Shown: piece after piece, positions 55,380 to 64,000 of the stretch
Layout of the letters: every line of letters starts with the position of its first letter
Position numbering within the stretch: the first letter of the stretch is position 1
Source: Megascapheus bottae
Lineage: Eukaryota; Chordata; Mammalia; Rodentia; Geomyidae
NCBI GenBank assembly: GCA_024803745.1
Contig: JANJXV010000013.1
Span: 10,788,001-10,852,000, forward strand
Direction: 5' to 3'
DNA: 64,000 nt
Notes under the pieces: model-generated
Database searches by the model: none
What the model was told of the DNA's origin: nothing
What the model saw: only the letters and a program-made list of their open reading frames with translations
Made by a program: the position numbers and the translations under genes

Positions 55380-56135
55380 GCTTTTCTTTTTCACAACCGT
55401 TTGGGTTATTCTAGAGCCTACTCATCTGATGTGCACATCATAACTGAGTTTCTCCATTTTTACAAAAGATATTGAGATTTTTCTGCTGAGACTTTATTAT
55501 TGTCTTAAACCTTAAGTTCAATTTGAAAGTGTATATATATATTATATATGTCTTCTAACTCATAAAAGGTTATGGCTCTCCATTTATTTAGGTTTGCACT
55601 TATTTAATTTCTCTCAGCAAAAAACAAACAAAACAACAAATTTGCAGATCTGCCATGTTATTTTAACCAGGAACTTTTGATGTGTTATACTGTTCTTTCA
55701 AAAATCTTTTTTCCTCATAGCTAACACAAAGAAATAATGATTTTGTTTGAATTCTGACTAGAAACTTGAGACTATGCTAAATTTCACTCATTGCTTCCAG
55801 TGGTTTTTATGGATACATATTCTGTGATTTTTTTTCTTTATATAATTAGGCTATTGTCAAATACCATCTTGGGCAGAATGTCTACTACAACAATGTTGAA
55901 TAAAATGGTGATAGTAGGATATCTTTATCTTATATTTGATGTCAAAGGGAATTTTCAGAAGGCATATCTTGACTGTTCTGACTAGTATGTTACATGCTAT
56001 TAAGTTTACATCTTAAAAAGTTTCCCTTTATCACTAGTTTATAAGGCCATTTGTTTTCATTTTGTTTTGTTTTTAAGTAAATGGGTACTGAAATTTACAG
56101 AATGCTTTTTGTTGATCTACAAGAATCACCATGCA
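55380..56135 (-). mobile_element. L1 ORF2 fragment
   Basis: Reverse ORF2 landmarks: 'caatgttgaataaaatggtg', 'atcttatatttgatgtcaaag', 'gctattaagtttacatc', 'gaatgctttttgttgatc'. Frame destroyed. Confidence 0.6.
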
Positions 56136-56934
56136 GTTTTTCTTCTCTATTTAAAAAATATGATGACTGGAAAGATATTTTCAAATATTTTGTTATTTTA
56201 ACTCTAAGTATTTGCATATAAATAAATGCAAAAGGTGGTTAATTTAAAAGCCATCAGGAAAACAAACCTGGCAACAAATGAAAGGATGCTATTGCTATGA
56301 CTCGATGAAGGTTCTCAAGAGAAGATGAATTTGGAAAAATCATATTTTGTTTTCAATTTTTTAGAGTTTATCACACCTCCCATTTGGGGAAAGTGAGAAT
56401 GAGCCCCAGGAAAGGTTACAGGGCTCTTGGGAGGGTGACAAGGTGGGCCAGGTGTAGAAATGTGACAGTGATATAATCACTGAGAATGAAATGCTGCCTG
56501 TTTTCTGCTTCTAAACTTACTTACCATGGCCACTTTTCAACTCTCTTCAGTAGTTCAAAGTAAAATTCTTCTGGGGGTGAAGTGAAATGAATGTCTTTGA
56601 TTATCCAGGTAGCAGGGCACAGAAGAGAGAGCAAGAACTTCATCAGCACATGATCCATGCAAGCTAAGTACAGACGAGATTCTGGGGACATCTACCCATA
56701 TGTCATCAGGGGTAAGAATATAAAACACAGAAGGCCCTCAAAATTTGTCTGGAGTCAGGGTTTCAGCCTAGACTGTCTGCTTGTCTGCTGTACTATCATC
56801 TGAGGAGCTCCTTTCCTTCACCTTGACAATTGTCCCACATCTTTTCTAGATTGGCTCTCCTATCTTGAATCCTATGCCTTTCTTATCAAATCATCTTAAC
56901 AGAAGAAACCTTCTGTAATAGTTTATGGGATACA
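56136..56934. other. Repeat-free island in an ACER3 intron
   Basis: Richer in G+C than its surroundings and without any recognised repeat; holds the exon-like segment described at 56525-56691. Confidence 0.4.
56525..56691 (-). other. Unassigned exon-like open segment inside an ACER3 intron
   Basis: On the minus strand a possible acceptor (pyrimidine stretch, then GGGTAG, AG at 56692-56693) is followed at once by an ATG and 55 further open codons. The segment ends at a near-perfect donor, CATG|GTAAGTAAG (GT at 56523-56524); the in-frame stop is the TAA made by that donor. The peptide starts MSPESRLYLACMD, has a hydrophobic stretch (MKFLLSLLCPATW) and ends with EEFYFELLKRVEKW. It does not match any part of ACER3 that I know, and I recognise no family. 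A 56-codon frame can arise by chance, so support rests on the splice signals and on lying in a repeat-free island (about 56230-56930). Confidence 0.3.
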
Positions 56935-57125
56935 AGCTTTTGGGGGGAGAGGGGAAGCTGTGAGCTCAGGCACTGTCCCTGAACTCACTTGCTCAAGGTT
57001 GGTGCTCTGGTGGTTAATTGGAGATAGATTGCATGGATTTTCCTGGTTGGACTGGCTTTGAGCTGTGATCCTCAGATTCTCCTGAGTAGCTCTAGGATTA
57101 CAGGAGTGAGCCACCAGCACACAGT
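56935..57125 (-). repeat. B1-Geo SINE, right module shortened
   Basis: 'ctgtgagctcaggcactgtc' to 'gtgagccaccagcacac'; about 35 bases of the right module are missing. Confidence 0.75.
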
Positions 57126-57254
57126 GGATTTAAAACTTTTTAACAGAACTTTAACATATGAAAAAATATTTTCTCCATATTTCATTTGGTTGACTATATG
57201 GTTTTAGTTAGAAATGATTTTTTTGTAGAAATTTGAAAGCCTTATAGTTTCTTT

Positions 57255-57332
57255 GCCTGCCTGCATGCCTATAATCCTAGCTACTCAAGAGGCTGAGAGC
57301 TGAGGATCAAGGTTCAAAGGCAGCCCGGGCTT
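57255..57332 (+). repeat. B1-Geo left half
   Basis: 'tgcatgcctataatcctagc' to 'aaaggcagcccgggc', cut at the poly-T of the next SINE. Confidence 0.65.
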
Positions 57333-57536
57333 TTTTTTTTTTTTTCTTTTTTGCCAGTCCTGGGCTTGAGCTCAGGGCCTGAGCACTCTTTGGGCTTTCT
57401 CAAGGCTAGAGCTCTACCACTTGAGCCACAGCACCACTTCCAGCTTTTTTCTAAGTATGTAGTCCCAAGGAATCAAACCTGGGTCTTCGTGCATGCTAGG
57501 CAAGCACTCTTACCATTAGGCAAAACTCCTGGCCCA
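57333..57536 (-). repeat. IDL-Geo SINE
   Basis: Reverse copy, long T-run at 57332-57345; inserted into the B1-Geo just before it. Confidence 0.85.
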
Positions 57537-57589
57537 TTCCTCATAAATTTTTGTAGCTGCTTGTTTGCGGCCTCCTGGTTCTCCTACTG

Positions 57590-57692
57590 TTCCTCATCTT
57601 CTGCTTCCTCCTCCTCCTCCTCTTCCTCCCCCTCCTTCTTATTCTTCCTTCTTCTTCTTTCTTCTTCTTCCTTCTTCTTCCTTCTTCTTTTT
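57590..57692. repeat. (CTT/CTC)n polypyrimidine tract
   Basis: About 100 bases of CTC and CTT repeats on the plus strand, the expanded tail of the adjacent reverse B1-Geo. Confidence 0.9.
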
Positions 57693-57886
57693 TGTGGGTC
57701 ATGGGGCTTAAACTGGGCCTTGGTGCTATCCCTGAGCTCTTCAACTACCACCCTACCCTTTAAGTACCCTTGAAGCCAAGCCCCACTTCCTGTTTTCTAG
57801 AGGTTAATTGGAAATAAGAGTCTTGGGTGCTTTTGTGTCTGGGCTGGCTTTGAACCTTGATCCTCAGATCTCAGCCTCCTGAGTGT
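57693..57886 (-). repeat. B1-Geo SINE
   Basis: 'gtgggtcatggggcttaaac' to 'cagcctcctgagtgtagc'; left end truncated. Confidence 0.75.
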
Positions 57887-58556
57887 AGCTCCTTCTTTAA
57901 TTTTGATTTTCCTTATGTTTCCTTCAGCTCAGCTAGAATTCAGACAATGTTTGCTGCATTTTATCTAGAATTTCTATGTATTTGTTATGGGAGGAAATTT
58001 CAGGTATCTTAGCAGATATATTAAAACAGAATTTTGACAGTTTCAATTTGATATCAAGAACTTTTATAGATAAGCACAATCTTGGACTCCAGGAATTACC
58101 AAGTCAATTATGACTTTAAAAAGCTCATAATGTCAGTTGGCAGACAGATAAGTAGATGATAACACTAAATGAAATGATCACCAAATATAAATATAAGAAA
58201 GAGGTTGTGGCAAGGCAGATGAAAGATGATCTTATTTTATAGGATTACTTCTATTAAGTGGGTTTTTAAAGATTTGTCAATGTGTTTCTAAAAGTACTGG
58301 TATAATATTTATCAGACTTAAGTCAATGATTATGTTTTATTTTTTCACACTTCTGCAGATTTAAAAATCAGAATAAACTGGGAACTTCTGCATTTAGGAA
58401 GAAGGCGTATACTTTTTCCTATTCTTTCCACTAAATATGACAAAATTCTTGGACATTACAAATAACAATATTAGAAGAGTCTTCTTTGGAGAGAATTAGG
58501 TAAAATAGCTAAAAATTAAGAATTGAGAAGTGATAGGTAGTTTCCTTCACTCAAAA
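57887..58556. other. ACER3 intron, nothing recognised
   Basis: AT-rich, no repeats identified. Confidence 0.4.
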
Positions 58557-58570
58557 AATCGTGAATATTA

Positions 58571-58750
58571 GGCCGGGAGTTTGGCCTAGTGGTAGAGTGC
58601 TTAGTCTAGCATGCATGAAGACCGGGGTTCAATTTCTCAGTACCATATACATAGAAAAAATCTGGAAGTGGTGCTGTGGCTCAAGTAGTAGAGCTATAGC
58701 CTTGAGAAAGCCCACGGCCCTGAGTTCAAGCCCCAGTACTGGCAAAAAAA
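58571..58750 (+). repeat. IDL-Geo SINE with 14-bp target duplication
   Basis: aatcgtgaatatta (58557-58570) and aatcacgaatatta (58751-58764); about 15 bases missing in the right module. Confidence 0.9.
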
Positions 58751-58984
58751 AATCACGAATATTATTCTAACCATGATATCATAATTTTATATACTTGGGG
58801 GGGCATAATATGGTGTTCATATATACTCATATACAATGTAGAATGACTAAAGCAAGCTAATGTATTTATCTTTTAGTGATATTTGAAATTTACTCTTTAG
58901 CTATTTGGAAATATGCATTATTGCTAAATATAGTCTCATCCTGATGTGCAACAGATACTAAAATTTTATTTCTCCTATTTAATT

Positions 58985-59186
58985 TTTTTTTTTTTTGCCA
59001 GTCATGGGGCTTGCACTCAGAGTCTGAGCACTGTCCTTGGATTTTTCTCAAGGCTAGTGCTCTACCACTTGAGCCACAGCACCACTTCCACCTTTTTTTT
59101 TTCTGTACATGTGGTACCAAGGAATCAAACCTGGGTCTTTATACATGCTAGGCAAGCACTCTACCACTTGGCCAAACTCCCGGTCC
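58985..59186 (-). repeat. IDL-Geo SINE with 19-bp target duplication
   Basis: Perfect ttatttctcctatttaatt at 58966-58984 and 59187-59205, the longest clean duplication in the window. Confidence 0.93.
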
Positions 59187-59205
59187 TTATTTCTCCTATT
59201 TAATT

Positions 59206-59425
59206 GAAACTTTGTACCCTCTGACCAACATCTCCCATTCCCCCCCCTCCTCAATTCTTATCACTGGTATCTTCCATTTCACTCTGTACTACGATTTCAA
59301 CCTTTTGAGAATCCACATATAGGTGAGATCACGAAGTTTTCTCCTTTTATGCCTGATTTATTTCACTTAGCATAATACTCTCTAGGTTCATATACTATGC
59401 ATTTTCTTTTTGTTTAACATACTCT
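59206..59425 (-). mobile_element. L1 3'-end fragment
   Basis: 'gagaatccacatataggtgag', 'cctgatttatttcacttagc' and 'ctaggttcatatactatgc' are reverse L1 3' landmarks; a SINE sits at its edge. Confidence 0.55.
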
Positions 59426-60085
59426 AGTCTTGGAGTCTAAGAAGCCACCAACTTAGAAACAATACTAAACACAAACAAAAAGAGCCTGAGCAAAACCTAG
59501 TCTTCAGTCAACAGGCCACGAAAGCACAGAAAGAAAGAAAACTTTCTAGGTAACACTCTCTCTAAACACCATACAAAAAGGCTTTGGTCCCCAACCCAAC
59601 CCACACAGCAAACCTAGAGCCCAGATTTCTGTTGTTATAGGCCACAGAAAGGTACTCCAATCCTTTACCCAGCTAAGATGACCAAGAAGAGAACATGGGA
59701 CTTTCCTTCTCATCCAGCAGTGTTAGGAGATTGGACCTCCATCTTTACTACTACTACTGAAGAATCAGAACTTTTGTCATTAGCCTTATGTAATAAAACA
59801 ACTGGAGTGTCTGTGGCGATCACCTGGTAAGAAACTACTATGCATTCCTGCCTCTTTCTGCTAGAATAGTATCAGTGAGGCTGGTGAGGCTTGTTTCAGA
59901 AGCAGGAATTCCCTCTCAGCCCACTGGGTTGCCAATGAAGACTAAGACAGAACCTGAACTTCTGACAGTTAATGAGGAAGCACTGAGAGACCTATGTGGG
60001 TATACAAAAAAAATCTAAGTTTTATTAATATATCTAAGTGTTATTGATGTATCAAAAGGAAGAAAGAAAGAGGACTAAAAAAAAA
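59426..60085. other. Unclassified moderately GC-rich segment in an ACER3 intron
   Basis: Begins 'gtctaagaagccaccaac'. Feels like an old interspersed repeat but I cannot name a family; no open frame. Confidence 0.3.
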
Positions 60086-60097
60086 TACTTGAATGAC

Positions 60098-60393
60098 TTT
60101 TTTTTTTTTGCTGGTCGTGGGACTTAATTCTGGAGTTGAGTGCTGTCCTTGAGCTCTTCAGCTCAAGGCTACTGCCCTACCCCTTAACCTGAGCATTGTC
60201 CCTGAGCTCTTCAGTACAAGGTTACCGCCCTATCCCTTGAATCACAGTGCCACTTCTGGGTTTTTTTGGTGATTAACTGGAGATAAGAATGTCACGGACT
60301 TTTTAGTGCCAGGGCTAGCTTTGAACCACAATTTTCAGATCTCAGCCTCCTGAATAATTAGATTACAGGCATGAGCCACCATGCCCAGCCTCA
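60098..60393 (-). repeat. B1-Geo SINE with internal duplication
   Basis: Reverse copy longer than usual by about 60 bases: 'gagctcttcagctcaaggc' to 'ccctacccctt' is repeated as 'gagctcttcagtacaaggt' to 'ccctatccctt'. Confidence 0.85.
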
Positions 60394-60501
60394 AAATTTT
60401 TAAATGTAGCAAAAAAGAGAATAGTAAAAATAGCAAAACCAATCTATCTCCCCCAAATAAAGAAAAAAACCTCCTGTAAGCATAAAGATTTAAGAAGCTG
60501 A

Positions 60502-60686
60502 GGGCTGGGAGTGTGGCCTAGTGGTGTGCTCACCTAGCACACATGAAGCCCTGGGTTCTATTCCTCAGAACCACATACACAGAAAAAAGCTGGAAGTGGC
60601 TCTATGATTCAAGTGGCCAAGTGCTAGCCTTGAGCAAAAAGTGTCCAAGGACAGTGCCCCAGCCCTGAGTTCAAGCCCCAGGTCTG

Positions 60687-60719
<33 letters not shown>
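60502..60719 (+). repeat. IDL-Geo SINE with long A-tail
   Basis: Left monomer lacks four bases in the A box region (agtggtgtgctcacc); A-tail about 30 bases. Confidence 0.85.
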
Positions 60720-60721
<2 letters not shown>

Positions 60722-61189
60722 AAGTGAAAGCCAGAAGGGGGCAGCATAATTTTCAAGTTCTGAAAGAAAAGAACTGTATATCCAGTGAATATGTTCTTTA
60801 GGAATAAGGTAAAAGTCAAGACATTATCAAGTGAAGAAAGACCTACCTTGAAAGAATGGCTAAAGAAGCAAAAAGGAAAGGAGGAAAGAAGGATTTTGGA
60901 ATACCAGGAAGGAAGAAAAATCAATGGTAACAGTAAGAATGTAGAAAAATACATTTTCTCTCTCCTCTATAGAGTTTTCTAAAAATATATTACAATTGAA
61001 GGAAAAACAATTAATATTGTCTGTTCTTATTCTGAATTTATGTAAGAAAAATATTTCAGATAATTGTATTTTAAACAGGGTGTGGTAAAATTGAATTGTT
61101 AATCCTATACTTTAGAATGTATTTTTAGTTTTAAGTAGGGTCATTATGGATATTACTTGATATGGAGTCATTTGAAATGAAGAAGACTG
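60720..61189. other. ACER3 intron, nothing recognised
   Basis: Purine-rich to AT-rich; the 65-codon plus frame at 60785-60982 lacks support. Confidence 0.35.
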
Positions 61190-61425
61190 GTACCATAATA
61201 AAGAAGGCAGTCCTAGGTAGACAGGAAGAAGACCACGTGACAACAAAAGCATAGCCCATAAGTCAAGGAATACTACTGTAGCCAGCAATCTAGGAAAAGG
61301 TAAGGAAGGGTTTGTCTACCTTAAATCTTCTATTTTTGGCTTTTAGGAAAATAGATATCTATTATTTAAGCCATGTAAGGTGTAGTATTTTGTTATGGCA
61401 GCCCTTACAAAGTAAAACGGTAAAA
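61190..61425 (+). repeat. Ancient LTR-like repeat 3' end
   Basis: 'gtattttgttatggcagccc' preceded by 'atttaagccatgtaaggtg' is the typical end of a MLT-like relic, the same class as the repeat near 9.2 kb. Confidence 0.4.
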
Positions 61426-62111
61426 ATTTCAATTTGATAAGAAATATGTACAAAAGGCTTATAGCTAACACTATGCTTAAAGACAGTTAATTACATGCGC
61501 ATCCCCTAAACCTGGGAAGCAAGGATATTTACTCTTACAATTCCTATTCAACATTGTCCTGGTAGGTCTGTCTTGTCAAGGCAAAAAGGAAAAGAAAGAT
61601 TTAAAAGCATACATATTAGAGGGGATGATATCAAAGTCTCCATTTGTAGTAAATCTCAAAAATACTTTCTGAATTACTGACTAGCAAGGTAGCAGAATAG
61701 AAAGTAAACATAAAGCAAAATACACGTTTTGCTATATAATAGCAATGAATATTTCATATAATTAAAAATGCAACACAGGGCTCAGTGGTAGAATGACAGC
61801 ATGTGAAATACCCTTTATTTGATGAGTCCTATTGCTAAAAAAATGAGTAAGATGAAACAAACAAAAATAATGCAACCCATAATTGCTTAAATATGAGAAG
61901 TACACAATGCTAATGAAAAGAAAACCATTTAAATAAATTGAGAGATTGGATGACTCAGCATAGTAAGGATAATAAGTTATCAAAATCCCAGTAAGACTTT
62001 AAATATAAACAATACTATTCTAAAATTCATAAAGAGGTTGGGAATCTATCTCAGTGGAGTGCTTGCCTATCATATATGAGGCTTTAGATTTGATTCCCTG
62101 TATTGGGAAAG

Positions 62112-62230
62112 AAGGAAAGAAAGAAGTGAAGATGGAAGGGAGGCAGGGAGGCAGGCAGGCAGGCAGGCAGGCAGACAGGCAGACAGGTAGGTAGGTAGGT
62201 AGGTAGGTAGGTAGGTAGGTGGGTAGGTAT
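62112..62230. repeat. (GGCA)n(GGTA)n tetranucleotide array
   Basis: Purine-rich tail of an ID-like monomer passes into about eight GGCA units, then GACA/GGCA, then about ten GGTA units. Confidence 0.9.
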
Positions 62231-62702
62231 AGGATCTTAATATCAAAAGTTTTGAAAAAGAATGGAAAGTAATAAATCTTTATGATTTAGAGGCTTATAT
62301 AGATACAGTACTAAAGACTGTGTAGTATTAGAAGAGAGAGAAGTATGTTGATCAATGGATGAATAGATACAATGGAAATAGAATCATACAAGTATACCCA
62401 AGTATTTTTTCACAAAGATGCTGATGTAATTCACTGAAGAAAGGATAGTATTTCAATCAGTGGTCTTGTAGCAGTTAGAATTCACAGATAAAAAGAAAAC
62501 CTCAACTCAGGCTTCAGACCTTATATAAATTTAATTAAAATAAATCATGTACTTAAATGTAAACATATAAAAATCCATAATCTTTTAGAAAAAAGTATGG
62601 AAGGAAAAGTTTTTGGGGCCTATAGCTAAGTTCTTAGATTTGACAGAAATGGTATAAAAGGAGAACTAAAAATTTGACTTCATCAAAATTAAAGGTATTT
62701 GC

Positions 62703-62918
62703 AGGGCTGGGAGTTTGGCCTAGTGGTAGAGTGCTTGCCTAGCATGCACGAAGACCCAGGTTCGATTCCTCAGTACCACATACATCGGAAAAAGCTGGAA
62801 GTGGTGCTGAGGCTCAAGTGGTAGAGCTCTAAACTTGAGAAAGTCCAAGGACAGTGCTCAGGCCCTGAACCCAAGCCCAGGACTGGCCCAAAAAAAAATA
62901 AATAAATAATAAATAGAT
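62703..62918 (+). repeat. IDL-Geo SINE with target duplication, nested in L1
   Basis: aaaggtatttgc (62691-62702) and aaaggtatctgc (62919-62930), one mismatch; tail of TAAA repeats. Has gctgaggctcaag but the ordinary gtggtagagtgc. Confidence 0.9.
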
Positions 62919-63888
62919 AAAGGTATCTGCTCATTAAAAGGCCCTACAATGAAGAGAAAGCCAAGATCCAGATCAGGAGAAACAATCTGCAAACCATGTA
63001 TTTTATAAAGAGTTCGAATCTCAAAATTAAGTATAAAAGCAAGAAAACTATGCTAACCATGGGCAAAGACATGATCAGGTATTTCACCAAAGCAGTCATA
63101 CTGATAGCAAATAAATATAAGAATATATATTCAACATCATTAGTTATTAGGAAAATGCAAATTGATAGTAAAATTATTAGTGCACAAATTAGAATGGCTG
63201 AAATAAAAGACAGTAACAAATTAAATGAGTAAGGATACTAGGAAACTGGAACACTCAAATATTGCTGGTGTGAATATAATGGTAGAACCATAGTAGAAAA
63301 CGGTTCAACTCTTCTGAAAAGAACTAAATATATAATTGCCGTACAATCTAATTCCACTCTGTGCCTTTCCTATTCAGAATTGAAAATGCATAGTCACATA
63401 AAAATCTACTCACATATGTTTATACCAGTTTTATTACAGTGTCAAGCTGGAAATAATCTGCATGTTACTCAACAGCTGAAAGGTTAAACTTGTGATACAT
63501 CTGTACTTAGCTGTAGAAAGGAATACTCTAATAAAATATTCAACAATTTGGATTCATCTTCAGAGAATTACACTGAAATTGAAAAAACAATACTCGGAGG
63601 CTATCTGCTATATGTTTATATTTATATAAGATTCTTGAAACAACAAAATTATAACAATGGAAGCCAGAGACTAAGACAGGGAGTAGAAGTGGGGTGGGTG
63701 GAAAAGAATGAGATGTGGATATAAATGGTAACAAAGGGATCCTTGCAGTGATGAAAGTGTTTTGTATCTTGACTATATCAATGTCAAATCCTGGCTGTCA
63801 TTCTGTACTATAATTTTGTAAGATATTACCATTGGAAGAAACTGGTAAAGGATACAGAGAATGTCTATTCTTTCTTGCAAATACTTTT

Positions 63889-64000
63889 TTTTTTGCCAGT
63901 CCTACGCCTTTCTCAAGGCTAGAGCTCTGCCACTTGAGCCACAGTGCCATTTCTAGCTTTTTCTATGTATGTGGTATTGAGGAATTGAACCTGGGTTTTT
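63889..64000 (-). repeat. IDL-Geo SINE, cut by the window end
   Basis: Right module and linker of a reverse copy: 'tttgccagtcctacgcctttc' to 'gaggaattgaacctggg'; about 25 bases missing in the right module. Confidence 0.8.

Larger units (their letters stand above)
61440..63885 (+). mobile_element. L1 ORF2 3' region and 3' UTR, multiply interrupted
   Basis: Forward landmarks: 'attcctattcaacattgtcc', 'gatgatatcaaagtctcc', 'tagcaaggtagcagaatag', 'gggcaaagacatgatcaggt', 'ttcaacatcattagttattag', 'tattgctggtgtgaatata'. Interrupted by ID-like pieces at 61776 and 62034, a tetranucleotide array and an IDL-Geo copy. Confidence 0.7.

Noticed and set aside
62703..62780. tRNA-like A and B boxes as a tRNA gene
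   Set aside because: They belong to SINE left monomers, with A-tails and target duplications and no intact cloverleaf.
62944..63219. 91-codon hydrophobic minus frame
   Set aside because: Antisense of an A-rich L1 ORF2 segment.
52045..64000. Search for the next upstream ACER3 exon (MYGMLVFTLVLRSIYIVTW region)
   Set aside because: No matching stretch seen on the minus strand; it is probably beyond the right edge.

Overview
This is mammalian nuclear DNA: one intact intronless coding region, spliced exons with GT-AG junctions, a CpG island, L1 and MIR fragments, and a very dense load of short SINEs. The dominant SINE is a dimer. Its left half is an ID/tRNA-Ala-like monomer and its right half ends in a shared module next to a short A-tail. 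This matches, from memory, IDL-Geo, a SINE described only from Geomyoidea (kangaroo rats, pocket mice, pocket gophers). The source is therefore most likely a heteromyid or geomyid rodent; the genus cannot be told from the sequence.

Three genes can be placed, all on the minus strand, in the order known from human 11q13.5 (ACER3, B3GNT6, CAPN5). At the right, ACER3 (alkaline ceramidase 3) contributes its last four coding exons at 51943-52044, 48895-48999, 42464-42509 and 41952-42005, with a probable 3' UTR below 41952. In the middle, B3GNT6 (core 3 beta-1,3-N-acetylglucosaminyltransferase 6) has its whole coding sequence in one exon, 22731-23936, directly behind a splice acceptor. At the left, a CpG island at about 12240-13230 with GC boxes and a splice donor is the likely promoter and non-coding first exon of CAPN5; no CAPN5 coding exon was found, so 1-12.8 kb is inferred to be its first intron.

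Layout: 1-12 kb is intronic sequence with MIR relics, an L1 tract (2.5-5.9 kb) and microsatellites. 12.2-13.3 kb is the CpG island. 13.3-22.7 kb is intergenic, thick with SINEs except for a SINE-poor block at 18.5-20.2 kb. 22.7-24 kb is B3GNT6. 24-40 kb is intergenic, with SINEs, an AT-rich tandem repeat at about 28.0 kb and L1 ends. 40.4-64 kb is the ACER3 3' end and introns, AT-rich, with several L1 pieces in both orientations.

B3GNT6 and ACER3 are not functionally coupled (mucin O-glycan core 3 synthesis and ceramide hydrolysis); they are syntenic neighbours. No new multigene system is present. The most useful leads are: a right-hand SINE module shared by two SINE families and carrying its own tRNA-like boxes; a diagnosable SINE subfamily; repeat-on-repeat insertions with clear target-site duplications; an expanded acidic stem in B3GNT6; and a spliced-exon-like open segment inside ACER3 (56525-56691) that I cannot assign.
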